A stretch of DNA of 52,903 nucleotides, taken from positions 1 to 52,903 of the forward strand of contig JACNJH010000126.1 in assembly GCA_014382665.1 (NCBI GenBank), written 5' to 3'. Both the position numbers and the translations under genes were made by a program. Positions 34,698 through 45,342 of this stretch are shown piece by piece. Position 1 is the stretch's first letter; every line of letters starts with the position of its first letter. This DNA is from Candidatus Desulfatibia profunda. Lineage in GTDB: Bacteria > Desulfobacterota > Desulfobacteria > Desulfobacterales > UBA11574. The notes below the pieces were generated by a model. It saw nothing but the letters and a program-made list of their open reading frames with translations, had not been told where the DNA came from and made no database searches.

Positions 34698-37600
34698 CTA
34701 ATTAAATAAAGCGTCAATTTTACACATTATCTGATCGTCCTCATACCAACTCAGCTCGATTGCCTTGGCCGGACATTCGGCCGCACAGATGCCGCAACCA
34801 TGACACAAGGCCTCATCGATCTGGCTCACACCGTCTGCATTAATCCTCGGCACCCCGTACGGACACGCGCGGACACAGATAAGGCAGGCGGCACAGATCT
34901 CCGTTTCAACCTTGGCGGTCACAGCAGATAACGTCAGCTGGGGCCGGGACAATAACGTGCTGGCTCTTGAGGCCGCGGCCAACGCCTGTGAGATCGACTC
35001 GGACAGAAGTTTGGGACTGTGGGCTGTTCCACAAACAAAGATACCTTCCGTTGCCATATCGACCGGCCTTAATTTAACGTGGGCCTCCATAAAATGGCCC
35101 TCCGCTGTCCGGGCCAGTTTGACAATAGAGGCGAGTTCTTCCGTGTCTTCGGCCACCATTCCGGCACTCAGCGCCAAGATGTCTGCATGGACCTGGATGC
35201 GACGGCCCAGAACATGGTCTTTAAATGTTACCACGACACCGTCTTCGGTCGCTTCGGCCACAGGAGGATCATCCTGTTCGAACCTTGAGAAGATAACCCC
35301 CATTTTTCTGGCCTCGGTATAGTACTCTTCCAGAAATCCGTAAGTCCGGATATCCCGGTAAAGGATGAAGACCTGGGCATGCGGATTAAGCTTTTTAATG
35401 TGAATGGCATTTTTAATGGCGGCCTGACAGCAAATCCTGGAGCAATTGGGATTTTCCTCGTTTCGCGATCCCACACACTGTATCATGACTACCTGTTTCA
35501 GATCGTCGGCACCCTGTTTTTTTAGATGATCCGCAAACTCGACCTGGGTCATTACCCTTTGGTCCCGGCCGTAGAGAAATTCTTTGGGACGATATTCAAC
35601 GGCCCCGGTTGCCAGAATGACAACACCGTGGTCGATCTTTCTTTCGTACATACCCGGCCCGACAAGGACCTCGGTGGTGAAGTTCCCCTTGAAGCCGGTA
35701 AATCCAACGATAAGCGATCGGGTTAGAATCTGGATTTTGGGGTGCGAATTCACCTTTGCAATCAGCTCTTTCAGATACCTGCCCACATCCAACCCATCGA
35801 TGGTAGCGGTCAGACGATTGGCCATTCCTCCCAATTTTTCCTCTTTTTCGACCAGAACCACCTCGAAATCCTGATTTGCAAGCCCCAAGGCTGCGTTCAT
35901 GCCGGCCACTCCTCCGCCGACAATCAACGCCCGTTGAATGACCGGAATCGTCTTTTCATGCAGCGGATGGAGTGTCGCAGCACGCGCTACGGCCATTTGA
36001 ATCAGCGTTTTGGCTTTTTCCAAAGCTTTTTCGGGGTTGTCCGAATGGACCCAGGAGTCCTGATTGCGGATGTTGGCCATTTCGATTAAGTACTTGTTCA
36101 GGCCACAGCCCACAAGGGTATCCATAAAGATCCCCTCGTGCGTCTTCGGAGTGCAGGCAGCAACAACAATTCTGTTGAGGTTGTTTTCCTCAAGGGTCTT
36201 TTTCATCTGTTCCAGAGAGTCCTGACTGCACGTAAACAGATTCTGACCGGTATAGGCGACATAGGGAAGCGTCTTGGCATACTCCTCGAGAACATTGACG
36301 TCCACAATACCCGCAATGTTGACGCCGCAGTGGCAGACAAAAACACCGATCCGCGGTTCCTGATCGGTCACATCGATTTCAGCGGGAATTTGAACGCTTT
36401 TGGTCCGGGTGTTTCTGACCGCGTTCAGAAGTCCACCGGCCAGGCATGCCGCCGCACTCGCCTCGGTAACGGAACTCGGAATATCTTTGGGTTCCTGAAG
36501 CACCCCGGACACGTATATACCGGGGCGAGAGGTTTCCACCGGCGCATGGGGCCGGGTAACTGCAAAATTGTATTTATCCAGTTCGATCCCCAAACGCTCC
36601 GCCAGTTTTTTGGTTGTGCCCGGCACCTGAAGCCCTACCGACAGCACCACCATGTTAAAGGTCTCTTCCTGACGTCTGCCAGCCTCATCCACATACTGTA
36701 ACTGCAAATCGCCGGTCTCGGGAATCTCTTTGATCGTGTGAATTCTCGACTTAACAAAACGAACCCCGGCTTTTTCTTTGGCCCGCAGATAATACTTTTC
36801 GTATTCTTTGCCAAAGGTTCGAATATCCATGTTGAAAATGACGCAATCCAGTTCTTCGTGGGCGTGTTCCTTGGCAATCATGGCGTCCTTTATGGCGTAC
36901 ATGCAGCACACCGACGAACAATACCCATTGCCGCAGCGGTTGGTATCCCGCGAACCCACACACTGCAGCCACGCAACCTTCTTCGGCTCGGTTTCATCCG
37001 ACGGCCGCACCAGGTGACCCATGGTCGGTCCCGAGGCGCTTAATATCCGCTCGAATTCCAGACTCGTTACGACATTTGGATTCTTTTTATAATGATAAAA
37101 CTCCTCAAACACGGTCGGATCATACGGCTCGGATCCCGTGCTTATGATAACCGAACCGACGGCGAGTTCCCGGTCTTCGGGCCGCTGGTCGTGAATGACC
37201 GCCTCGGCCAGACAGGCCGATACGCACTGCATGCACTCCGAACAATACCCGCAGTTCAGACAACGCGCTGCCTCGGCTTGACCTGCGGCCTCATCGTAGC
37301 CCAGTTCCACCTCCTCAAAGTTGCCGTGGCGCCTTTCAACCGGCAGCTCCGGCATTTTTGCCCTGGCAATTTTAGGTTCATTATCGGCAATCGGTCGATA
37401 CACCGGGTTTTCATTGGTTTCAGACTTCCGTCCTTTGGTCATATCCTGTCCGTCAAGATACCTGACTATGGACTCGGCTGCTGCACGACCAGCAGCAATG
37501 GCCTCAATCGCTGTTGCAGGACCGGTCTGCAAATCACCACCCGCAAAAACACCTTCGTGATCCGTGGCATAGGTAACGGAATCGACTTCGGTTGTCCCCC

Positions 37601-39167
37601 ACCTAGAGAATTTCAGGCCAGCCACATTCTCGATCGACGAAAGATCCGGTCGCTGGCCAATGGCCGGAATAAGCTGATCGATTTCTATGTCATAATCGCT
37701 GTCCGGTATACTCACCGGCCGTCTTCGGCCTGATGCGTCCGGCTCGCCCAATTCCATCCGCATACACCGTAGCCCGACAACGCTGCCGTTACGGGTCAGC
37801 ACCTCCTTGGGTGCCGCAAGATATGTGATCTTAACGCCCTCCGACTCTGCGGCTTGAATTTCTTCCTCCCAGGCAGGCATTTCGGCACGCGTGCGCCGGT
37901 AAATGATACGGACCTCTTTTGCACCCAGCCGAACCGCAGATCTGGACACGTCAATGGCCACATTTCCGCCGCCGATAATGGCCACTTTTTCGCCGACATG
38001 GGCCTTTCCCGTTAGATTTACTTCTCTTAGAAAATCGACACCCTGACGAACCGCGTCAGCCTTTTCGCCGCTGATCCCGAGTTCGATTCCCTTGTGAGCG
38101 CCAAGGGCAAGATACACCGCTTTATATCCGTTGTTTAAAAGATCATCGACACTCAAGTCCGGCCCTAAGGGGGTGTTGGTTTTAATTTCCACACCCAGAT
38201 TAGTAATTAACTCGATTTCCCGATCCAAAATATCTCTGGGAAGACGATGGGCGGGAATACCGACGCGCAGCATCCCGCCGGCTGCGGGCAGGGCTTCAAA
38301 AATGCTGGATAACACGCCGTTGCGGGCCAGATGATAGGCAGCGGAAAGACCCGCAGGACCCGATCCGATGATGGCCACCTTCTCTTTTTTCGGAGGCGGA
38401 CACTCGATTTCAATTTCCCGCGGATCAAATCGATCTGCGGCCAATCGCTTAAGATCCCGGATGGCTACCGCTTCGTCGACTTCACGCCGGCGGCAGACAT
38501 CTTCACACTCGTGGGGGCAAATCCGTCCCAGCACGCCGGGAAGCGGAAGATCCTCCATAATAATTTCCAGGGCCTCTTTGTACTTGCCGGCCTTAACCAT
38601 CTGAACGTATCCTTGTACGTTTAAACCGGCCGGACACGTCAGTCGACACGGCGCTGTATCGGTTTTCTCAATCGCAAAAGCCCCTGGAATCGCCTGAGCG
38701 TATTTCTTATAGGCGGCTTTTCTTTTGGAAAGGCCTTCGTCGTACTCGTTGGGAAGCTCAACGGGGCAAACCTTGACACATTCACCGCAGCTGGTGCACT
38801 TGGAAAGATCTATAAAGCGGGGGGTCTGGCGCACCCTTGCGGTAAAGCGTCCGGGATCACCCTCAAGGCTTAAGAGTTCGGTGTTTGTTAAAAGCTCTAT
38901 GTTTAAATGCCGGCCGACCTCGACCAGTTTGGGCGAGATAATTCACATGGAACAGTCATTGGTGGGAAAGGTCTTGTCCAGCTGCGCCATCATACCACCA
39001 ATGGCCGAAGATTTCTCAACGAGGTATACATAATATCCTGAGTTGGCAAGATCCAGGGCGGACTGCATTCCTGCGATTCCGCCCCCGAGCACCATGACCG
39101 AACCGACACTGTCTTTTCCAGGCTTTGCAGGGGGCATTTCTTTTATTTGGCTGTTCTTTTTTTCCAT
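34698..39167 (-). CDS. hdrA: HdrA-GltD-HdrA fusion selenoprotein (cluster B)
   Basis: 1489 aa with TGA 38945-38943 read as Sec75 (NDCSMU). Start ATG 39167, AAGGA before it; the N-terminus has a ~20-residue basic/proline tail before GGGIAGMQ. Order: [12 protein letters not shown]; GltD-like insertion with [31 protein letters not shown] (FAD) and [21 protein letters not shown] (NAD(P)); [27 protein letters not shown]; second module [30 protein letters not shown]-terminal [12 protein letters not shown] and [12 protein letters not shown]. Same plan as 14517-18947. It follows metF3 by 10 bp in a sigma-54 operon. Predicted bifurcating core that links NAD(P)H, ferredoxin and MetFV. Confidence 0.92.
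38910..38945 (-). promoter_or_regulatory. SECIS element of hdrA (cluster B)
   Basis: UGA, 15 nt, then CUGGUC-GAGGUC-GGCCGG, identical to the hairpins at 13363 and 18735. Confidence 0.7.
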
Positions 39168-39177
39168 TTTTTTGTCC

Positions 39178-40047
39178 TTACATTCTATCTATGATCTCAG
39201 GAAGTTTGTGTTCCCATCCGATGGTTGCAAGTAAGACACCGCCGAAGCCTTCCTGCTGTAATGTTTTGGCTATTTCAGATGCGATTCGGATACACTCGCG
39301 CACCTTTTCAGGCGATTTCTGAATCCTTGCAATCAAAGCATCGGGAATATATACATGATCAACATTACGCTGTATGTACCGGGCCATACCTAGTGATTTG
39401 AGCAACAAAACCGTTGGAATTATTTTTATCTTCTGAAGATCCACCCGTTTGACAAAAGGCTCGATGGCAGAAAGATCGAACAAAGGAGGGGTAATGAAAA
39501 ATTCAGCGCCGGCGTCAACCTTCTGGTTCATCTCTTCGAGTACCAATTCAGGAGATTTACCCTTGGCACCGGCATCGACTGTCGAGCCGACAAGGAAACG
39601 GGGAGATCCTTCAAGTTCAATGCCGGCCATGTCCCTTCCTTCCTGAAGCGACTTTACAGCCCTCAATAGTTCTAGCAGGTCGATGTCATAAACCGACCTT
39701 GCCTGATGGTGGTCTCCATAGCTGGGATCTTCTCCGGTGACCGCCATAACACTGGTAATGCCGCAGCCGTAAGCTGCAAGGAGATCTGCCTGGAGCGCAA
39801 TTCGGTTCCTGTCTCTGCAATTAAGCTGCATCACCGTCTCCATCCCCTCTTTCTGCAGAATCATGGCGCCGCCGAGAGAACTCATCCGCATGACGGCGTT
39901 GCTCATTTCCGGCACAACAAAGGCATCCACATTGCCTTTAACCCGTCTGGCATTCGTCACCATCGTGGAGACATCGACGCCCTTGGGCGGATCCAGTTCC
40001 GCAAGTATAGCAAATTCCCCTGTGTCGAATTTGCGCTTCAAATGCAT
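39178..40047 (-). CDS. Divergent MetF-family protein at the head of cluster B
   Basis: 289 aa; start after GGAGGT. MetF-like motifs are weaker than in the other two copies: [58 protein letters not shown] (where others have FIQTQCIYN). The NITDNQ block is replaced by [12 protein letters not shown], so it may use another folate step or be a non-catalytic homolog. First gene of the sigma-54-dependent operon, 10 bp before hdrA. No counterpart in cluster A. Confidence 0.78.
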   Translation of the reverse strand: MHLKRKFDTGEFAILAELDPPKGVDVSTMVTNARRVKGNVDAFVVPEMSNAVMRMSSLGGAMILQKEGMETVMQLNCRDRNRIALQADLLAAYGCGITSVMAVTGEDPSYGDHHQARSVYDIDLLELLRAVKSLQEGRDMAGIELEGSPRFLVGSTVDAGAKGKSPELVLEEMNQKVDAGAEFFITPPLFDLSAIEPFVKRVDLQKIKIIPTVLLLKSLGMARYIQRNVDHVYIPDALIARIQKSPEKVRECIRIASEIAKTLQQEGFGGVLLATIGWEHKLPEIIDRM

Positions 40048-40130
40048 GTGTTACCTCCAGGTTTTCAGAAAAAGTTCTTATTTAAGAATTGGAATTAACT
40101 TATCGACTCAATCGGGTCTAATTGTGCTAA

Positions 40131-40147
40131 AGCAATAATTGTGCCGG
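40131..40147 (-). promoter_or_regulatory. Sigma-54 promoter of the cluster B operon
   Basis: Minus strand CGGCACAATTATTGCT (40146-40131): -24 GG and -12 GC at exact spacing and all core bases GGCAC..TTGC present. Start near 40120, about 73 nt before metF3. Confidence 0.82.
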
Positions 40148-40254
40148 AAGAAAATAATAAAAAAGAATGTTGATAAGGTGCATAATATCAAATAGTTGGG
40201 ATGGAGATGTTCTGATGGAAAAATATTTTAAGGTTTGAATGCAACTGGCTATTG

Positions 40255-40267
40255 TGCCAATTTGGCA
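40255..40267. promoter_or_regulatory. Candidate activator site (perfect palindrome)
   Basis: TGCCAATTTGGCA, perfect palindrome ~110 bp upstream of the sigma-54 promoter. The repeated words TTGTGCC and TGTGCTAAA lie around it. Confidence 0.55.
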
Positions 40268-40315
40268 TATGTGCTAAAATAAATAATATTAAATCCATGA
40301 GGTTATCATAAGTTG

Positions 40316-40328
40316 TGCCATTTTGGGA
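40316..40328. promoter_or_regulatory. Candidate activator site 2
   Basis: TGCCATTTTGGGA, near-palindrome preceded by the same TTGTGCCA word as the site at 40255. ~170 bp upstream of the sigma-54 promoter and just before the activator gene, which may also autoregulate. Confidence 0.45.
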
Positions 40329-40360
40329 TGGTCCTTTTTGGAACATCAGGAGAGATATCA

Positions 40361-41731
40361 ATGAATAACAGCATAATCCTGGTTGATGATGACCTTGATT
40401 TTCTTGAAACTCTAAAAAAGCGGCTGATAAACTCGGGTTTTAAGAAAATTCACGGCGAAGATGATTCGCTAAAAGCAGCATCTCTTTTTGAAAAAGGAGA
40501 GGTATTTGATATCGCCTTGATTGATATGACAATGCCGGGCCTGGACGGAATCGAACTGCTTGAAATAATTAAGACAATAAGTCCGAGAACTGAATGCATT
40601 ATGCTGACGGCTGTGAATGACGCCCGAAATGCGGTGGAATGCCTTAAAAAGGGGGCTTATGACTATCTTTTAAAACCGGTCACCCAGGAGGATCTTGTTT
40701 TTTCAATGAAAAGGACCCTGGAAAAAAAGCGGCTGCTCGATATTCTGGACATTGAAAAAAGCAAAACCCTGCCGCGGTTGAAAAACTCAGCGCCATTTAA
40801 ACCGATCATTACACAGTCTCATAAAGTTTTAAGGATTTTAAAGGAAGCGGAGTTGCATGCCGGCAGTGATGTGCCGGTTTTGATTACAGGAGAAAGCGGG
40901 ACCGGAAAGGAACTTGTTGCAAAGGCGATCCATGCGGCCAGCCCCAGGTCGAACTTTCCGTTTACGCCGGTAAACATGGCCTCTCTTAGCGGCAGCCTAT
41001 TTGAAGCGGAATTTTTCGGCCACACCAAAGGCGCTTTTACCGGCGCGGAAAACAGCCGTGCCGGCTACCTCGAACACACGAATCAGGGAACCATGTTTTT
41101 GGATGAAATCGGGAACCTGACATATGAGCTTCAGGGCAAACTGTTGAGAGTTTTACAGGATGGAGAATATCTCAAGCTGGGAACCAGCAGCCGTCAGAAG
41201 GTTGATGTGCGCTTTATTGCCGCCACCAACGAAGACATGGACAAACTGATTGCAAAGAAGATGTTTCGCAAAGATTTGTTTTACCGAATCAGGGGCGGAT
41301 GGCTCCACCTTCCCCCCTTAAGGGACAGACAGGCTGATATTCCCCTGCTGGCAAACAGATTTCTAAAGGATTTTTGCGGTCGTTTAAATCATTGCTTCAT
41401 CGAAGAAGAAACCATGTGCTTGCTGATGGAATATAACTATCCCGGCAATATTCGAGAACTCAGATCAATCATACAGTCAGCCGTTAACCTGGCCCAGGGA
41501 AGGTCGATTTCCCCAAATTTTCTTCCTAAACATTTACGCAAAGGAAAATCAATATTAACATGTAAGGATGCTTCCGGATCCGAATCCATCCTCTCCATGG
41601 AGCAGGTTGAAAAGACCCATATTCTCAGGGCTTATAACCATACGGGCCAAAACAAGTCCCAGACCGCGAAGCTTTTGGGTATCAGCCTCAACACCCTCAG
41701 AAGAAAGCTCAACGCATACGGGGTAACATAA
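40361..41731 (+). CDS. NtrC-family sigma-54 response regulator, probable activator of cluster B
   Basis: 456 aa from ATG 40361 (AGGAGA upstream); the longer frame to 40313 lacks a site. Receiver (~1-120): IILVDDDLDFL, phospho-Asp in IALIDMTMPGLDG (~55), YLLKPVTQED. AAA+ (~150-385): GESGTGKELVAKAIH, EFFGHTKGAFTGAEN, GTMFLDEIGNLT. HTH at the end: GQNKSQTAKLLGISLNTLRRKLNAYG. Divergent from cluster B with a sigma-54 promoter and two palindromes between them, so the target is very likely cluster B. No paired kinase is adjacent. Confidence 0.95.
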   Translation: MNNSIILVDDDLDFLETLKKRLINSGFKKIHGEDDSLKAASLFEKGEVFDIALIDMTMPGLDGIELLEIIKTISPRTECIMLTAVNDARNAVECLKKGAYDYLLKPVTQEDLVFSMKRTLEKKRLLDILDIEKSKTLPRLKNSAPFKPIITQSHKVLRILKEAELHAGSDVPVLITGESGTGKELVAKAIHAASPRSNFPFTPVNMASLSGSLFEAEFFGHTKGAFTGAENSRAGYLEHTNQGTMFLDEIGNLTYELQGKLLRVLQDGEYLKLGTSSRQKVDVRFIAATNEDMDKLIAKKMFRKDLFYRIRGGWLHLPPLRDRQADIPLLANRFLKDFCGRLNHCFIEEETMCLLMEYNYPGNIRELRSIIQSAVNLAQGRSISPNFLPKHLRKGKSILTCKDASGSESILSMEQVEKTHILRAYNHTGQNKSQTAKLLGISLNTLRRKLNAYGVT

Positions 41732-42057
41732 GAGCTTCCTGCAACTTCTCAATACGTTCCGGGAAGTAAAGCCCCCCGCCCTAAAGGGCGGGGCTTTCCG
41801 GTAGGGGAAAACCAATACCTGACTACAAGCTCCTGATTTTCAGATATAGCCTCTTTGGTTCCCCGCTTCAGTTCCAATGAAGACGGGATCTTTGTTTCGC
41901 TGCGACCGGCATCGATTCCCCCCGGAAACGAATACAAAAGATTTCCTTGGAATTGATTCTATGCCATGATACGAAGGTCCTAATCGAGTGAAAACTCGAT
42001 TCGGCGTTATTCGTTAACTGGCTTATTGCTTAACCGGTCGAATGGTTTAAAAGATCC
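41732..42057. other. Intergenic region with a GC-rich hairpin, possible TnpB tail
   Basis: 326 bp. Hairpin 41768-41797 (AAAGCCCC-C-CGCCC / GGGCGGGGCTTT, one bulged C) lies shortly after the regulator stop and can act as its terminator. Read on the minus strand, 41937-41760 encodes GGIDAGRSETKIPSSLELKRG..., and a GC-rich hairpin follows; this looks like the 3' tail of an IS200/IS605 tnpB with its right-end hairpin. Without the rest of the gene this is only a possibility. Confidence 0.4.
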
Positions 42058-43707
42058 ATGAATAAAATCGACTCCTCCCCCGTGAAAAAAGCCCTGGTCG
42101 CCGACTGGCAGGCGTTAATGCGAACATTTATCCGGCCTGAAAACGACGCTGCCAGGGCCACGTTGATTAAATACATGGAGCAGATTCTTTTCGGGCTTCA
42201 TGATTTTCTCAAAAAACATGTCGGTTTCACCGAAGAAATCAGCCTGAAAGATCTGGCCGAGAAGTTCACGGACACCCTGATCAGTACAAATCCTGAAAAA
42301 AAACTTGCGGATGTCATTACCGACCTGATCGAAGATATCGCACCCCATGCCGTCAACGTGGCCTCACCGTATTTTGTGGGACACATGACCTCGGCCATTC
42401 CATTTTTTATGGTCCATCTCAAAACCATCGTGGCGGCCCTGAATCAGAACGTCGTAAAAATCGAAACCTCAAAGGTGGTTTCTGTTGTGGAAAAACAGGT
42501 GCTGGCCAAAATCCACCGGCTGATCTTTCATAAAAGCGATGCCTTTTACAAAGAGCAGACTCAGAATGTCCAGACAACTCTCGGCTGCTTTTTAGAAAAC
42601 GGCACGCTGTCAAATATTACGGCGCTTTGGGTTGCCAGAAACACCCTGCTTGCGCCTAAAAAGAATTTCAAAGGTGTGGAAAAGGAAGGAATCCAGGCAG
42701 GATACCGCGTCTACGGAATCGAACGGTGTGTCGTTTTAGTATCAAAACGCGGTCATTATTCTTTGAATAAAGCCGGTGGCCTCCTGGGTATCGGCAATCA
42801 AAACATCGTCGCCGTTGATGTGGATAAAAACCACAGAATCGATCTGGATTGTCTCCGGAAAACGATCAAACAAATAAAACGAGACCAAGGTAAAACCGCA
42901 ATCATGGCTATTGTCGGTATCGCCGGGACCACCGAAACCGGGTCTGTCGATCCCCTTGACAAACTCGGCCAAATTTGTGCTGAAAACAAGATCCACTTTC
43001 ATGTTGACGCCGCCTGGGGCGGACCCACCCTGATGTCGGAAAAATACTGCGGCCTGCTCGCCGGCATCGAACTGGCCGATTCGGTCACCATTGACGGGCA
43101 TAAACAATTTTACATGCCCATGACCTGCGGTATGGTTTATTTTAAAGATCCGACGATCATGGATGCCGTCAGATATCATGCCAATTATGTTAACCGTCCC
43201 GGATCGGTCGACCTCGGCATAAAGTCGATTTCAGGATCAAGGGAAGCCAACTCCCTGATTCTCGACAGCGCCCTTAAAATTATGGGAAGCCGGGGGTATG
43301 CCCTGCTGATCGAACACGGCATCGAAACCGCCAGCAGGTTCGCTGCCGAAATTGAAAACAGAAAAAACTTTCAGCTCGTTACACGTCCCGAACTAAACAT
43401 TTTAACGTACAGGTTATGCCCTTCTCATTTGAAAAGAGAATTTCTTGAAGGTAACATCGAGCAAACCGCAATGAACGCAAGGTTAAATACCATCAACCGC
43501 ACGGTTCAACGGCTGCAAAGGGAAGCCGGCCACAGCTTTGTTTCGAGAACAACATTGCAAACGGAGGATCCTTTAAGACAGGATATTGTGGTTCTGCGCG
43601 CCGTCATCATGAACCCCATGACAAACATGGAAATTCTGCGGGATATTCTTGACGAACAGGAAGAAATATACAACCAGGCTTTTCCCGACATTAAACCGCA
43701 TCTTTGA
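42058..43707 (+). CDS. panP: Pyridoxal-5'-phosphate-dependent decarboxylase, PanP-like
   Basis: 549 aa. Group II decarboxylase fold: IAPHAVNVASPYFVGHMTSAIP (~95-116, substrate loop), HVDAAWGGPTL (~317-327, Asp binds the PLP ring nitrogen), SVTIDGHKQFYMPMTCG (~342-358, Schiff-base Lys in GHKQ). The long N-terminal ~60 residues (VADWQALMRTFIRPENDAAR) fit the putative pyridoxal-dependent aspartate 1-decarboxylase (PanP) group, which can replace PanD to make beta-alanine. Glutamate decarboxylase activity cannot be excluded. A broken copy of its first ~155 codons is at 25123-25580. Ends convergent with the glycosyltransferase gene. Confidence 0.85.
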   Translation: MNKIDSSPVKKALVADWQALMRTFIRPENDAARATLIKYMEQILFGLHDFLKKHVGFTEEISLKDLAEKFTDTLISTNPEKKLADVITDLIEDIAPHAVNVASPYFVGHMTSAIPFFMVHLKTIVAALNQNVVKIETSKVVSVVEKQVLAKIHRLIFHKSDAFYKEQTQNVQTTLGCFLENGTLSNITALWVARNTLLAPKKNFKGVEKEGIQAGYRVYGIERCVVLVSKRGHYSLNKAGGLLGIGNQNIVAVDVDKNHRIDLDCLRKTIKQIKRDQGKTAIMAIVGIAGTTETGSVDPLDKLGQICAENKIHFHVDAAWGGPTLMSEKYCGLLAGIELADSVTIDGHKQFYMPMTCGMVYFKDPTIMDAVRYHANYVNRPGSVDLGIKSISGSREANSLILDSALKIMGSRGYALLIEHGIETASRFAAEIENRKNFQLVTRPELNILTYRLCPSHLKREFLEGNIEQTAMNARLNTINRTVQRLQREAGHSFVSRTTLQTEDPLRQDIVVLRAVIMNPMTNMEILRDILDEQEEIYNQAFPDIKPHL

Positions 43708-43727
43708 TGAAATATTTCCCCAAGAGT

Positions 43728-45017
43728 TTATTTCCCGGGGCTGCAGCCAATGCAGTCCGATACAATATTCTTGAGTTTCTGGTGCAAAACTCTGTAAGAA
43801 AAAAAGCGCTGGGCAATTTCGTAGTTTTTATCGACCATTTTTTTACGAAAACCCGGATTTTCCAAAACCTTGCGGGCCAGGCGAACTGCATCCTCGGACA
43901 CAAACCCGTCGATTTCGATCACTGAAAATCCTTTGGGCTGGATATCAAACGAATAAATCGAATAATTGTTTACAACAATCGGTTTTCGGAAATACACAGC
44001 TTCGAGAAAGGCATTTCCGAACCCTTCAAAAGTGGATGGATAGGTTACGAGGTCGGCATGGGGATAAACATCCTCCAGAGTGTAAATCTTTTTCCCCTGT
44101 TTGGTCCGGCCTCGTTTTTCATTGATAATTTTCGACGCAAATATCGTGTCGACCTTCATAAGCTTGGAATATTCCTTAACCCTTTTCTCATAATCGTAGC
44201 CTTCGTCACCGGAAGCATGCGAAATAATTAACTTGGCCTTTTTACCCAGCCGGTGGACAATTTCGATGGCATGTTCAATCCCTTTGCGCTGTACCACCCG
44301 GGTCGGTTGCAGGATGAACAGTTCATCTTCCTCAAAGCCGAAGGTTTCTCGAACGTCGGAAGCATACGCATCAACAGGCGGCGGCGGATTTTCAAAATCC
44401 ATGACATTGGGAATAATGGTTGCCGAAATACCGGTTCTGAGGCTGAGTTGATTGTCGGCCGAAGAGTTGATGACCACATGACGCATAGATGACAGATGCG
44501 GCGGGAACGCCATATTCAGGTACTCCCAGACAGCATTCGTAAGAAAATGCTGGCGCTCCCAGAAAAAATCATGATGATGAGCGATTGTCGGTATGCCGGT
44601 TTCAGATATCACCTCGGTAATGGCAATCCCAAGGGGAATATTCAGCGGAATCGTCAGCGAATTCTCCGGAATCAAAAGTTCTATCTGAAATTGTTCGATG
44701 AATTTGTAGAGTTCATCCTTTAACTTTTCTTTAGCCGCATAAATCATTTGGGTAATTTGTCGCTCTCGTTTGACGACTCCAAAGCATTTTTTAAATATCT
44801 TTCGGATTTCCGGATGACGGAAATGAGCTTCTTTTACCAGATAGGAACGATCCTTGGGGCGGTCGAGTTCGCCGGCAAAGAAAAAGCAGTTACACCCTTG
44901 TTTTTCAAAAAAATCCGCCCATTTTGCCGTCTCCAGAGAAACGCCGTCCGTCCCTGCCAGGCGAGTGGCAACGAATCCGATATTGTGTTGCTGACCGCAG
45001 ACGTTACAGTGATTCAT
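43728..45017 (-). CDS. GT4-type glycosyltransferase
   Basis: 429 aa from ATG 45017 (AAGGGGTG upstream); a GTG 18 nt earlier is an alternative. N-terminal Rossmann-like domain starting IGFVATRLAGTDGVSLETAKWAD (~13-36, GxD/GV nucleotide-sugar loop), then HHHDFFWERQHF. C-terminal GT-B domain: LQPTRVVQRKGIEHAIEIVHRLG, VTYPSTFEGFGNAFLEAVYFRKPIVVN (GT1 signature E-x7-E). A short CNVCGQQ at the N-terminus. The acceptor is unknown. Mannosylglycerate/glucosylglycerate-type synthases look similar. Confidence 0.85.
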   Translation of the reverse strand: MNHCNVCGQQHNIGFVATRLAGTDGVSLETAKWADFFEKQGCNCFFFAGELDRPKDRSYLVKEAHFRHPEIRKIFKKCFGVVKRERQITQMIYAAKEKLKDELYKFIEQFQIELLIPENSLTIPLNIPLGIAITEVISETGIPTIAHHHDFFWERQHFLTNAVWEYLNMAFPPHLSSMRHVVINSSADNQLSLRTGISATIIPNVMDFENPPPPVDAYASDVRETFGFEEDELFILQPTRVVQRKGIEHAIEIVHRLGKKAKLIISHASGDEGYDYEKRVKEYSKLMKVDTIFASKIINEKRGRTKQGKKIYTLEDVYPHADLVTYPSTFEGFGNAFLEAVYFRKPIVVNNYSIYSFDIQPKGFSVIEIDGFVSEDAVRLARKVLENPGFRKKMVDKNYEIAQRFFSYRVLHQKLKNIVSDCIGCSPGK

Positions 45018-45342
45018 CTTGCACCCCTTGTTCACCTTCTAAACAAGATTCAGCGTTTATGTACCACAATGCCCCCCTTTTTAAAAGCAAGAACTTACCT
45101 GCAACCGGCTGATTGGAACATGAAAATATAATAGTTAAAGCCAGTTGCCACCACATGCCAAGAAGTTTGTTTTTTTATATCGGACGCCTTACAGGCTTAT
45201 CAGACGGCCTGCGTTAATCCATATACGCTTTATAATTGACACCCCAAACTTTTTTACCTATGATCACTAAATCAAAATAGACTATTATTCATCTTAAAAC
45301 AATGGCTTGTGAGGACACCCCCGAGGGATTGGAGACCTTATT
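45018..45342. other. Divergent intergenic region
   Basis: 325 bp without a gene, between the glycosyltransferase (-) and the kinase (+). AT-rich around 45119-45135 (ATGAAAATATAATAG) could hold a promoter. I see no strong palindrome. Confidence 0.3.

Noticed and set aside
41749-41937. Minus-strand frame as an intact small gene
   Set aside because: No start signal; at best the tail of a lost tnpB, so it was described only as part of the intergenic region.
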